From the NCBI RefSeq assembly GCF_039555335.1, contig NC_092647.1, forward strand, positions 18,137,993 to 18,201,992: a stretch of DNA of 64,000 bases, read 5' to 3'. The stretch is from Amphiura filiformis. Its lineage: Eukaryota; Echinodermata; Ophiuroidea; Amphilepidida; Amphiuridae. Under the pieces are notes generated by a model, which searched no databases, was not told the DNA's origin, and saw only the letters and a program-made list of their open reading frames with translations. A program made the translations under genes and the position numbers. This document shows, piece by piece, positions 23,483-34,821 of this stretch; positions within the stretch are counted from its first letter, which is position 1; every line of letters begins with the position of its first letter.

Positions 23483-24173
23483 TAGGGGTGTAAATTAACG
23501 GTTATTTGTCTAACCGCTTAAACGGACCACAATCCGTCGGTTAACTGTGTAAACGTATGTAAAAAAAAATCTTTAAAAAAAAAAAATAATAAATAGTAAT
23601 TTTTTTTCAAAGTTTTCAATTTTTCAATGAAAAATTGACAAAATGCAAACATTTCCATGCCATATTGTTTGACTTTGAGTAAGCTTGCATCAGTCCTGTC
23701 ATTGACGATCACTAAATTCAATTGCATGGACAAAACCTAGTACTACAACTCAAACTTCCATCCATTTCATTGCCTAATTATGGTAGAATTTCACCAGATT
23801 ATTGCTTGATAATGTACTTACAGGTGTAAATTTGTTGTATTTACCACGAAAATATCATTAACACGCTGTTCTGTGGGCGCCGCCATTATTAGGTACTTGT
23901 GTAAATCCCTCCTTTCTACAGGAGCACCATCGGGAAATTTAACCTGATTTTAAAGGTTTTTTTCACTTTTTTTCAATTCATTTCCAATAAAAGCGCCCCC
24001 TTTAGGAAAAATACAACACCTCTGGGGCGTTTATTACACACAATACGGTAGGTCCAGTCGAAAAAAACTTTCGAAAACTTTTTTTTACGTTTAAACGGTT
24101 AGTGATTTTCCTAAACGGATAGTGCATTTTACGGTCGGTTAAACATGAAACGTGTAAACTTAGACACCCTTGG
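23483..24173. mobile_element. Probable hAT-like element with another MITE fragment inside
   Basis: CTAGGGGTGTAAATTAACGG near the left and GTAAACTTAGACACCCTTG at the right form an imperfect inverted pair, with TTAACGGTT/AACCG motifs along both arms. The interior 23690-24050 resembles the right half of the 11857-12231 element and ends CACACAATACGGTA. Confidence 0.55.
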
Positions 24174-24468
24174 GGGCACTTAACTTTTCATTTTGGTAGG
24201 GGTGTGCAGTGCTCTAGTTTTAGGACTGAGAACTGATTTTCCGGCAAATAGGGGCTTCTGAAAGTAATATCAATATATTTTTTAGGTCTAGTAAACTAAA
24301 TTTGGGCTAAATTATAGGTTGTGGAGCTAAGAAAATTCTTAACATGAGCTAAAGATTTACAATTTTGTGAATTTAAATGAAACTGAAAATAAACAACTGG
24401 AGCATGATCATGATGATCCCAAACAGTATGTCTTAGGCAGAGAAGATTTATAGGCGGTCTCATAATAC

Positions 24469-24646
24469 CAGTGGCGTGCGCAAAGGGGGGCAGGGGGCAC
24501 AGGCCCCCCACTTTTGTTGGTCATTCTGACTGATTTCCCCCAAAATGGCTGATTTCGCCCGCACCTTAAACTCCTAATCACACTCCATTCGGGGGAACTG
24601 AACAACCTGCCCCCCCCCCACTTTCAATGTGCTGCGCACGCCACTG
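24469..24646. mobile_element. 178-bp hAT-type MITE with perfect TIR and target duplication
   Basis: CAGTGGCGTGCGCA at the left is exactly mirrored by TGCGCACGCCACTG, and CATAATAC flanks both sides (24461-24468 and 24647-24654). The interior is rich in G and C runs. Confidence 0.93.
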
Positions 24647-24654
24647 CATAATAC

Positions 24655-25172
24655 TAGTGAAACATCCGAGGTACTTGAGAACCAGTCTACTAGAAATTTC
24701 AATTGAATCAAACACGGCTGTCAACAGCGTGATGATTCTATGCGTACACTGTGTGATGAAGGCTGGCGAGTGCGTAAACGCGGAAGTGAATCCAAACTTG
24801 CCGACTCACTCATGATTGGTTAGCATTTTCATTATTGTATACATGGTTGTGCGTTCGCGTTGTTCTTTGAAATGCGCGACATACGATAGTGGTTGCATCA
24901 CGTACGTACAGCTGTTGGCAGCTGTAGTGTGTTCATTCAATTGGAATTTTTACTTTTAGTATATGATTTCTTGTAATATCAGACTACCGATATACTACAG
25001 GGTACCGATATTCTTTTCAGTGATCATCTCAAAACACTTATCGACCCAAGTTTTGGACATATTTTGAGTGTTTGAAAATCGCGACTCTGGAACGGGAATC
25101 AACAGTGAAAAATAGTGTGAAACTTCGTGATTACTAGACTGGTTCTCAAGTACCCGAATGTTTCAGTAGTAT
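24655..25172. mobile_element. MITE-like element with ~40-bp inverted ends
   Basis: The left end TAGTGAAACATCCGAGGTAC and then TTGAGAACCAGTCTA is mirrored by TAGACTGGTTCTCAAGTACC and then GAATGTTTCAGTA. It adjoins the 24469-24646 element. Both appear to sit inside an older repeat whose halves lie at about 24175-24460 and 25173-25300 and which recurs at 30700-31620. Confidence 0.7.
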
Positions 25173-25314
25173 CATGGGACTGCTTATAAATCTTCTCTGG
25201 GTCTTAGGTACTGCTGGAGTACCGGAAACATGGGACTCTTACATGTAACTGTGGCAGCTGCACATACCCATAGCACCTTACATGCAAGTGCCCCCCTCCC
25301 CTAATATTACATAC

Positions 25315-25384
25315 CTGTAGACAAATCATATGCTATCTACGATGTACTAACCACATCAATTCATGTGAACACAGACAGGTGACC
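25315..25384 (-). other. Possible 70-bp non-coding (5' UTR) exon
   Basis: GTTGTTTTTTCAG precedes and CTACAG|GTATGTAA follows, good acceptor and donor sites on the minus strand. All three frames contain stops. A 5' UTR exon of the downstream E3 ligase gene is a reasonable reading, but only splice-site quality supports it. Confidence 0.3.
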
Positions 25385-26110
25385 CTGAAAAAACAACAAA
25401 ACAAACAAGATAAAAATTGCACACATGGGGTACGCTGTGTAGGGTACAGTATATTATTCCCAAGTTCCTTTCCAAATGCCAAATTTCCAGGGAAGGAACT
25501 GATTTCACCCAATCATTTTGAAATAATAAATTTTATTATTATCATGTGTCAAACTAGCTTCAAAGAAGTCTTTATAATTGATAATTCTAGTTTTACATGT
25601 TCATGTATGTATGATATACATAAGGTTAGCAGCTATTTTAACCTGTTGCGATTTCGTAGTTCACAACATCTTGCTAATGTTAGTGAGATTTGGCAAAAAT
25701 TGCATAATTGATCATTTCATAGCGAGTGTGTAGAAGAATTCAAATATCACAGATATACTTTTGTAGGTCATATGGTTCTTGAGTTATCTTGTAAAGAGGG
25801 CTGAAATAACAACACTTTTGTAAAACGTACATAACTCATTAGCAACAATAAATCAAGCAAGTTTTCAAAGTAGGCCTATATGATTTGTAGAATTAATTTT
25901 TGCAAAACATCAAAGAGTTACTTTTCAATAATATATTGATAATGACAATCGCTTTTTTGGCTGCTTCGACCAACAATACCTAGTCTACCTTTAAAAGCAG
26001 GTTGGAAGGCAGCATGATTTAGTGTTTGCACTCAATTATTGAGACAAATAAAGCTGACACACAAGAAGAATGTAACAGATTCTAAAAAGAAGATCCCAAG
26101 GCTTCATATA
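25385..26110. other. Intergenic, nothing recognised
   Basis: AT-rich; open frames have no domain signature. Confidence 0.5.
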
Positions 26111-27097
26111 CAGGGTGTCCCAGAATGATCTGTACCGGGAGAGATGGAATTTTTTAGGTATAAAGGGCATGTTGAATGGTCATATTGTTTTGCATTTTAA
26201 GTTCTACATATATTTAGCTTTCTCAGATTTTTTAGACTTTAAAAATTGGACGTTTCTAGTAGAAGTTATAGAAGATTGCGTAAAAATGGTGAATTCTAAG
26301 TTTTGACAACGCAACCTATTTTGAAAATCTGTAACATTACTACCTGTTCAGCACAAAGTTATTTGGAAAAAGTTATGCAGGTATTTTAGTTGTGCCCTGT
26401 TCATATTTCCACTAAATAGCCGATATCTATCTATTATTTATGATGTTACGAAGCAATCATTATATGGAATTAAGAATTTGTGGCCTAATCCCATTCTCTC
26501 TTTGGCGGTAGTTTTAAAAAGAGTTATTGTGGTGTGAGGTCCATGTCATTTGAAATGCTTGCAGAGATCGAACTGGTTGTGGTACAGAAAAGACAGCTCC
26601 TCAATTTACTGTACAGCAGCGTGGATTTCTTTCAAAACTTACTGGCAAACCGGCAGCTATGTTGAGACGCAAAGAAGATTCAGTAGACAATAGTGTATAA
26701 CGTAAAGAATTTTGACGAGCACGGAACTGTCAGGAATCGGCAGAGTGAAGCTTCAGGTGCTCGTAAGACTGTAAGAACTAGAGTGAACATTGCAGCTGTC
26801 CGGTAAGCTTTAAGGTGCAACCCCAACAGTACTTGTCGTCGAAATGCTGTGCCAAACATCCCACGTTCTTCATTTAATCGCATCGTGCCATTTTCAAAGG
26901 TATGCGAGTCGCTTTTTCATCGATTTTACATTATTGCATGCCACGCCAAAACAAATAAAGGTAGCGTGCTGAAATTAACAGAATAAGTAGGAGACATGTC
27001 CAACATTATAATGCTGCTATCAAAAATAGATACACTGCCCGTCTTCTATTTTTAGTTATTTTTGCAAACACGGTACAAATCATTCTGGGACACCCTG
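26111..27097 (+). mobile_element. Decayed mariner-type DNA transposon
   Basis: CAGGGTGTCCCAGAATGATC at the left is mirrored by GATTTGTACCG-type sequence and CATTCTGGGACACCCTG at the right. TA flanks both ends (26109-26110 and 27098-27099). At 987 bp it is shorter than an autonomous element and carries only transposase remnants. Confidence 0.85.
26570..26885 (+). pseudogene. Transposase helix-turn-helix remnant (DUF4817/mariner-like)
   Basis: Read in shifting frames, the interior gives YWQTGSYVETQRRFSRQ, then KNFDEHGTVRNRQSEASGAR, KTVRTRVNIAAVR, and further CNPNSTCRRNAVPNIPRSS. This follows the pattern of the mariner-type N-terminal domain (a TGSYVETQRRF helix, GTV.NR..SGR, VRT..NI..VR, NP..S.RR). 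Stops and frameshifts interrupt it, and no catalytic DDE region remains. Confidence 0.72.
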
Positions 27098-28458
27098 TAT
27101 GGGGTGTCATTTAATTTCTGCACCATGGACATGATTTTTCTCGGAGGAGGAAAATACCCAAAAGTTTTGATTTGATATATTTTTTGCCTAAACTCAAGAA
27201 CCGCATGACCTATGGAAATATTTATTGGCTTGCTCATTTCCAATCAATACACTGCACAGTTTTTTAGTCAAATGATCAAAACTGGAAAAATATAGTTCCT
27301 GCCATCCCACTCGCCTTGAAAGCAGTTTTGTTTTCGTAATGCCAAACAGGAACAACTGATCTATATAGTGTGGCTATTATCAGGAGTATGGCGAGGCACT
27401 GGTTTGTGATAGTACATATTGTCACCTGACACCAAAACGCATCCTGATTCCTGACAGAGAATATCATTGGAATGGAAACTATTGGTAGCAAGGCTTACAT
27501 GTAGACTTGTACATACATGTATTAAAAGCCTCAGAAAAGTACTTCCAGAATTCATATAATTTTGCTTTACATTTACATTGAATGTCATGTCAACAAAACG
27601 CAGTTTGAATTTTGGGATCTACTTTTGAAAAAAAAAATGCCCCCGTAATTCAACTTTCAGGGACTAATTTCAGGATTTTAGGGGCTAAATACCTTAAATC
27701 CCTGTTTACTGTGAGCCACAAGCCTCAAATTTTTTTTCCATTCAGGGGCAACCGTACTTCTATTAAAAATAAAATTGCCCCCATAATTTAATTTTAAGAG
27801 CTATTTGGGGGAAACAGCCTTTAAATAGCCCTTGGAGCACTGTACATGTACCCAACACAACACACATGCCTAAAATAGAATCAGCAAAATTAGTTGTCTG
27901 TATTCTATCTATCAAAATAAAGCAAAAAAAATCTGGTTTAATTTTCCCAAGAAATCTCTCTGGTGTAATAATATTTTAGGCAGTTTGTGTGCAGATACCA
28001 TTTTCTCAAACCACATATTTTGTTGTATGGCTACATACATGTCCTGTGCATGATGTAATATCTTACATCACCACATGACACTTGCACACACACACAAAAT
28101 GACTTGCTAGATTGATGGCTCCCACTAAATGAGCATAAGGGCGTAAACCACCAAATAACTTCTCCATTGAAATGCACATAAAAATCAACTTTTTTAAACG
28201 GCATTTTCTACCAGGCGTAACAATATTTTTCACTTTTTAACGGCATCCCTGTATTAATTAAGGACTGATATTTCATTTAAGCTTCAATTTTGGGGAACTT
28301 TACATTCAGTTTCAACGCCAAAACTAGCATTAAAACTTTTTCCGTTAGCAGTAATTCGGACAGGGCCCACTTTTCTTGTGAAATCGATTTGTATAATTTC
28401 ATATCTATTTTAGTCATTATTAGGTAAGCATCTTTCATTTAAATCAAAACATGCCAAC
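27098..28458. other. No gene recognised; low-copy repeats
   Basis: Paired GGGGCTAAAT/GGGGGAAAC-type degenerate repeats occur near 27630-27840. Nothing else was identified. Confidence 0.45.
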
Positions 28459-28598
28459 CTCACGAAGAACATGGTCCCCAAGGACACCACATTGTCTCCA
28501 GTAGCCATATACTTTTAACCGGAACTCATCACCATTGCAGTGATTTGGTGTAATACGCCCATAAGGAGGTTCTGTTGAATTTATATTCTTTGTTTGAA
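28459..28598 (-). CDS. Putative internal exon of an unidentified gene
   Basis: A good acceptor (CCACCTGTGTCTTCAAG) opens a frame encoding VQTKNINSTEPPYGRIT, then HCNGDEFRLKVYGYWRQC and GVLGDHVLRE. The two-base start completes the codon left by the exon at 33198-33366, so the two could be consecutive. The donor is uncertain: GAG|GTTGGC at 28458 or TTC|GTGAGG at 28463. I do not recognise the family. The composition (Tyr, Trp, Cys, charged) is unlike the surrounding repeats. Confidence 0.45.
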
Positions 28599-28729
28599 CT
28601 TGAAGACACAGGTGGCAGTTGTTTGTGAATGAAGACATTTAAAATTGAATATAGGGTATAATGTCCCCATTCACAACGGATATGAACAGCAACTCAACAA
28701 GTCAATTTTTGTTTCCTTTGTAAGTACCG

Positions 28730-29047
28730 TACCGTATTTCGTCAAATAGTCGCCCCCCTCAAATAAACGCCCACCCCTTTTTTTTTTTTCAACCAAGATG
28801 TTTCAAAAATGCCGATATTTCCATGTCATCTTGTGTAGTAAGCTTACCAAGTTCCCTACATGGTCGATAATAGCGTCAATAATTGGCGAAAATCTGGATT
28901 GGAAGCCTGGAAGTGAGCCAGAAGTCAGTGTTTCTAGTTCATATTTCATCATTTTAGCGTTTTTATCGTTTCTATAATTGACCTTGAATAAACGCCCCTT
29001 TGGGAAAATGTAACGCCCCAGGGCGTTTATTTGACTTAAATACGGTA
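28730..29047. mobile_element. MITE, TACCGTATT...AATACGGTA family
   Basis: TACCGTATTTCGTCAAATAG and CGCCCCC at the left are mirrored by GGGCGTTTATTTGACTTAAA and TACGGTA at the right. Confidence 0.8.
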
Positions 29048-30599
29048 TTATTGTTACGATGAATAAAAGCAATTTTAAAGACAAAAATTCAAATCATAAC
29101 CTTTTTTGTATTATTTGTGGCAGCATGTGTTTTAGCTTAGCATTAACAACACATTAAAAATTTGCTACAGATTTACAGACTTTGCGCATGTTTTTGCAGC
29201 GGTTTCTGACCATGTTTCGGACCAAAACTGACACGGAAATGAGAAAAATTGTCATAGCGACTGGAGATAAAATATCACGGCGAAATTGCACTTTTATTCA
29301 ATTTTAAAATTGAAGAGAGAGATAAAAAGACTAGTTTGTGTCTGACGTCATCTGTCAATCAAACTCGAGCACAGTTTGTTTACAAGTGTCGTGAAGATAT
29401 GAGTGAGTTGCTGAACGCGGCAATAAAACCGGGCGTCTTATTGTTAATTTTGCACCTTCATTATTCCCTTCAAACATACAAACCATCTCAAAAGTTAGGT
29501 CTTTATAGTAGGAACTTTCTTTCACGACGGCACCATGTCAACAATGCCTAGAAAAGTTGCTTTTTGCCTTGTAAAAGTAGGCCTACATATTTTTTTGCCA
29601 TTTTGTGCTATTCCTTTTCTCCGATCCGCACCAGATAAATCAACCTTCCTTTTACGCGCTATTAACCAATCGAGGATCATCAGGAATTTGATTGACAGTG
29701 ATGTCAGATGCAAGTTATCTCCGTCTTCAATTATAACAATCAATATTTGATGAGGTGTAGACCCGGGGTGAATGGGGGGAGCATTTTGCTCCATGACACC
29801 AGTTAAATTGAACCCTGGATATATGTGACCCGCTCAGATGACGAAACCCCGCCATATTAAGTTGCAATCAGCCATTTTGAGATACAGCGAGTCAAAGGGA
29901 AAGGGGTGAAAAACCTTGCAGATTTTTTTTTCAGTTTTTATTATTTTTTGATTCCTTAATATGTTTACTTAAACCTACAATTGAAAACAACATATTCCAT
30001 TAGTCTAAAACACCCAAATCTAGCATTTTCTGAGCCAACCCAAGTCCTTAAACATGCCATTTTACAACTTTAAAGCCATTTTTCTTGCATTAATTTGCCT
30101 TTTTTTTATGTGTCACTTCCCCCCTTCTCGTTGAAAGACCCTAGATTGAGGACCACATGTCCCAGAAACATAATTTTGGTATCAAATGAAAGCTGAAGAC
30201 CTCTACTAAGTGATGACATCAAAAACTCAATTTTCAAAATTATTGACTTATGTCTGGTTTTGTGGGAGCAGGTCACTGCTTTTATTATATCACAAATAGG
30301 CACAATATTGGGCAGGGGTGTAGTACCCCCTTAAACTTGTTTTTGCAGTGTACAGGGTTTGGGTGAACTTTGACTATTCCTGTACACGGGACCAACCATG
30401 CAATGGCTAATATTTAAAGTGACTTCCGAACCATGTATGCGCATGCACGAGACGTATTCAATTTAATATCTGCACATGCTATGATACTATTAATTACGGT
30501 GTATGAGAAGAAATTCTACAATTTTATTATGTACAGTAACTGAACACAATTGTCATGATTGTAGAATTTCTGTACATTTTGGGAGGGGAAGGGAATTCT
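29048..30599. other. No gene recognised
   Basis: Mostly AT-rich. The right end of a TTAA-type element (GGGTGTAGTACCCCC, then TTAA) lies near 30316-30334, but its left end could not be placed. Confidence 0.45.
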
Positions 30600-30697
30600 C
30601 ACCTTAGTCAAGCCCAAGCCAAGGGCTCAAACCCTCGACGATCGTAATCTCGCGGCGCAGCACAATGCCCCATAACATGTTAACCGCTCGGCCCGGG
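30600..30697 (-). repeat. tRNA-derived SINE head or tRNA-like relic
   Basis: On the minus strand GGCCGAGCGGTTAAC (30693-30679) matches a Leu/Ser-type A box, and GGGTTTGAGCCC (30634-30623) resembles a B box at suitable spacing. The arms do not form a convincing acceptor stem, so a functional tRNA is unlikely. Confidence 0.5.
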
Positions 30698-31630
30698 GGG
30701 GGGGGGCACTCAACTGAAATTTTGGTAGGAATGTGCGGCGCTCCGCACCAAACTTTGGGAACTAACTGATTTTGGGAAAAATAGGGGCTTGATGAACTGA
30801 AATTTCAACATTTTTGGTGGGTCTTGTGAGCTAAAATTGGGCCAAATTATTACATGGATCGAATCCATGGGTTCCTACAGTCACCCATGGAAAACAGGGT
30901 ACTGAAAAGCACTACACAATGTCCATATCAGCCATGGTTGGGTTTGTTTACATTGCATTAATTCCATCAGAACAGGAAATACAGATTCCAAACAGATAAA
31001 ACTTACCTAATATCAGTCTTAGTTGCCCTTAATAACTCCAAATTGACAAGATATTAAATTCTATTTGCTCATTTTCATACCAAAATCAAGGAAAACATGG
31101 GTTTGTTATTACAAAATAACAGGAAAATCATACAGTTCATCTCTGGTCAATTGCAGCAGGCCACTTGAGATAATCAATAGGACTACTTGAATTGCATGAC
31201 TCAGTAATTTTCTACTCATTGTAAGACTGACACTAATGACAGTGTTGTAAACTTGTTTGCATAACATTAAGATTGCCAACTGATATTCTTTGTATTTGAG
31301 TTGTCAAATTTATGGATTAGTTAACTGTCAAATGAAGTAAACAGTATTTAATGTCAACAAAACATGCTGCTGCAGAACTCTATGCCTGTGTGTGTGTGTC
31401 TGAGGGCCGATGACTGGGCCGATGACACACATTCGATGGGTGTACCAAATTATAGGCTTTGGAGCTAAAAAATCCCAAAATCATTCCTAATTTTGGCCCA
31501 AGAGCTACAATTGCCAGAGTTTGAGGCTCAAAGAACTGGAGCATGATCCAAATGTGGGTCTTAAAGAACTGCCGGGGAGCCTGAAAAAGGGACCCTTGAC
31601 CGCCGCACATACCCATACCCCATTTACATG
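30690..31630. repeat. Older dispersed repeat, also present at 24.2-25.3 kb
   Basis: The left part (TTTTGGTAGGAATGTGCGGC, then AATAGGGGCTTGATGAA) and right part (AATTATAGGCTTTGGAGC, then CACATACCCATA) both have counterparts at 24190-24330 and 25190-25300. About 600 bp of unrelated DNA separates the halves here. Confidence 0.6.
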
Positions 31631-31749
31631 CGTCGTCCATGGGCCCAGATGTTATTTGGGATTTTCGGTCTCAACTCGGAGCTCGTTCCTCGCACCTCGT
31701 TTCGACCGAGAAATCGCCAAATAACATCTGGGCCCAGGCATGGACGACG
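31631..31749. mobile_element. 119-bp MITE with 29-bp inverted ends
   Basis: CGTCGTCCATGGGCCCAGAT and GTTATTTGG at the left are mirrored by CCAAATAACATCTGGGCCCA and GGCATGGACGACG at the right. Confidence 0.85.
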
Positions 31750-33197
31750 TAATGAAATCAAGCCCCCACCGCCAACTCATTGGGAAAATTTCACCACCCC
31801 ACAGTTCCAGCCTCGCCCCTCTAGGCTCTAGTTCTGTTCTGGACCAGGGTAGGGGAAGAGTGCGTCATTATTTTCTGATAGCCAGAGGCAGAGCCCAGAT
31901 CCAGAGCAAGTTCTGTATTCTGCTAGTACTTACCAAGACAACAGATGATAGACTTTTACTTTTACTAATTTCGAGGAGCATAACAAACACCAAAGTGGTG
32001 TCGTATGACCTTTGACATACATGCATTCTTTTGTCGAGAGTTGACATGGTCTTCCAATTCGTGCCGAGTGTCCTTGGCAGACTTGACTATGCTTCAGTGG
32101 TCATGAGATTGAAAGGATTCAATAACCTCAGTCTGCCCCACTAATCCCCAGCTATTGTCTGAAATTTTGCTCCTGACCAAGTTGGAAGATATATTATAAT
32201 CATAACAACTCAGTCCTCAAATGATAGTCATATAACGACCAAAAGATAAATGACTGACTATCACCAAGACAAGTCCCGGCCCTAGCATGCTAGTCTGACA
32301 CTATATTATATCTGGTTCCATACAGCAATACGCAGTATTGCTGTCTGGTTAGCAGGTACGAATTGAGACGTCGTGAATTGAGACGTCGGAGCCGGTCAAA
32401 CACAGAGGACTAGCCTACATCCCGTATCCTACTATCACTCAAACAAGCAAATCTCTTCACGAATTCACTCACCTTGCGATCCTACATCATCAGTTGAAAC
32501 AAACATCTAAGTTTCCAAAAACAACTTTGTCATTCCTCAAAACTACAAGTAACTTCATTAATAAAAATTGAAATCATACTATTACCCGTTATTGAAAATT
32601 TTGTTCGATTTATGTGAACCAAAAGAACGCACGAGTCGAGTTCAGTTTACCAAAATGGTAGCTCCTGCCTCCTGGTCACCTCAGATATAACGTCAGTATC
32701 AAGCTGCTTATTAAACGGTGGATCGGATTGGTTGAAATCAACGCCACGTTTTTGACCTTACAGGGGTCAGAGATATGCATATATTCATGTATGAAAACAG
32801 CGATGCGGATATAGTATCATCACCCGGAACTGAGAATTGCGACATTTTCGATGTTTGTACCGGGAATTTCAGACACGGAGACTCCGGAGATTTCGACAAA
32901 TTGGCCCAAAGGTAACCAAAGGGTTGGGGATCGCATTTTTAACTATCACTAAATGTTTCGGAATTGAGGTCGGCTAAAAGTAGACAGTTTCGGGGACTGT
33001 AATTGGTGTAGATGTCACATTTTGAACAGTGAGCGATAAGTGACCAATTTGATGCTCAGCACAAGTGACTATCTTTACTCAGGGTAACACTATATCATGT
33101 AATGTATAAATTTAGCATGCGAAAAGCTTACGTGTGTTTACTAAAATAGCAAAACATTGGTACCGACACTCACAAAATAACAATTTTCTAAGCTTAC
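31750..33197. other. No gene recognised
   Basis: This stretch is less AT-rich than its neighbours and looks single-copy. It lies just downstream, on the minus strand, of the putative first exon and could be its first intron. Confidence 0.4.
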
Positions 33198-33366
33198 CCT
33201 TAACGTCACCGTCACTTGACTCTGCAGTTTTATTTCTAGATGTCTGGGTAAATGACCCTAGGTCATCTTTATTGTCTGCTATCAAGATATCATCTTCAAT
33301 TTTGGAAGGGATGTCAATATTTACATTTCGGGAAACAGTGCAAAAGTGCCAGGGCACAGAGTCCAT
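33198..33366 (-). CDS. Putative first coding exon of an unidentified gene
   Basis: ATG at 33366 in a favourable context (GAAAATGG) opens MDSVPWHFCTVSRNVNIDIP, then SKIEDDILIADNKDDLGS and further acidic/Ser-rich sequence to GDVK. The donor is AAGG|GTAAGC at 33197. The one base left over fits the acceptor phase of 28598. No known domain was recognised. It cannot be spliced in frame to the E3 ligase exon, which begins with TAA in the ligase frame. Confidence 0.42.
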
Positions 33367-33631
33367 TTTCCGTAATCACGATTGGATTAAAATCGATGCA
33401 TCGATTATCACCAGATGCATATCGATTAATTATGTAGCGTTGCCAGTTCTTGACACCCATGCCAGTTGCCCATTTGAAGGGCGAGTCAAAAACTACCGTA
33501 CCGGTAAGCTCAGCTCCGGTACATGGACTCACAGATTATGATGGACTCATGAACCACAACCATGTTTTTGGAGCTTTTCGGGGGGGCGTAATTAGGACTA
33601 CTGTCTGCAACCATAATGGGGCGCAACAGCT

Positions 33632-33869
33632 TAAGGGGGACCTGATGCAAAAAGGGGGGCCCTGAAATTTGTTTACCCTCCTGAGGGTGGGGCCTGAAAA
33701 AAATGACCACAAATTTTACTGGAAAAATTGAGTTTATATAGGCTATATGCTTTTCTATGGGGTTGACCCATAATTTTCATGTCAAAAAGGGGGGGCCTGA
33801 AATTTTCGAGGTCTGTAAAGGGGGGGCCGAAAATTTTTCATGATAAATTTTTTGCATCAGGCCCCCTTA
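33632..33869. mobile_element. MITE-like element, TAAGGGGGCCTGATGCAAAAA ends
   Basis: TAAGGGGGACCTGATGCAAA at the left is mirrored by TTTTGCATCAGGCCCCCTTA. The interior repeats GGGGGGCCTGAAA several times. Confidence 0.78.
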
Positions 33870-34056
33870 CAAGTGTTTGTGAACGGTCCCTAAGGTGGTA
33901 CGGTAGGCATTTTCTATAAGTTAGGAAATGCTTTGAACATGTTTCAAAAGTTAAACAGATTAATTGAGTAGGGTTAGAACACTGTATGCCTTTTGTTTTG
34001 GAGCAATAGGTTTAAGGGGTGGGGTATGAACCTTTGGACAGTAGGCCTATTTATTG

Positions 34057-34625
34057 TGGTACATTAGAGCACATCATCAGATATATCGAATTGCATTCTG
34101 AATACGAAGAATGCCCTTCTGATATCAAATAATTTTGATTTTTTGAAATTCGCAATGTATTAAATATATTTTTATGGCAAATGATTAAAATTTGAAATTT
34201 TTGATATTTCACAGTACTCGAAGTAAACTTTATAAATCTGATGATTTATACTCAAAGTGTATGTAGGTGGGATGAAAAGCCGACGATTAATTGGAAATTT
34301 TGACCTTTCGTATTGAAGATATGGATTTTTTCCCAAAAAACAAAAAAAAAAAATTGGGTCTTTTGGGGAAAAAAATCCATATCTTCAATATGAAAGGTCA
34401 AAATTTTCCATTGATTTTCGGCTTTTCCTCCCAGCTACATACTTTAAGAATATGTCATTAGATTTATAAAATTTACTGTTATATATCAAAAATGTGAAAA
34501 ATATCAAATTTTAATAATTTGTCATAAAATTTGTATTATATCGTGAATTTCAAAAATGAAAATTATTTGATATCAGAAAGACATTCTTCGTATTCAGAAT
34601 GTCTGATGTGCTCTCATGTCCCACA
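34057..34625. mobile_element. ~570-bp foldback element
   Basis: The left half (AGAGCACATCATCAGAT, then TTCTGAATACGAAGAATG) and right half (CATTCTTCGTATTCAGAATG, then TCTGATGTGCTCTCATG) are inverted over nearly the whole length. The centre is near 34340, where AATCCATATCTTCAATA and TATTGAAGATATGGATT face each other. Confidence 0.9.
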
Positions 34626-34821
34626 AAAATACTGTCGAAACGCTCATTCCAGATCCCTCAAGCCTTTTAGTTCCCCATATCCATTATTTTTCCAAAACTT
34701 GTCAATTTTGCCCTTGAATTGGTTTGTTGTCTTGACATTCACCACATCTTCGGGAAGATTATTCCAGTGTCAACCTCTCTCTGGGCTGTTTCTTAAGGCC
34801 TCGTATCCATAGGCTGTTCCC

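Noticed and set aside
23103-33366. Joining the 33198-33366 and 28459-28598 exons to the E3 ligase as its N-terminus
   Set aside because: The ligase exon begins TAA in the ligase frame immediately after its acceptor, so upstream coding sequence cannot read into it in that frame.
33134-33541. 135-codon plus-strand frame at the putative first exon
   Set aside because: It lacks domain or splice support, whereas the opposite strand has an ATG in good context and a strong donor.
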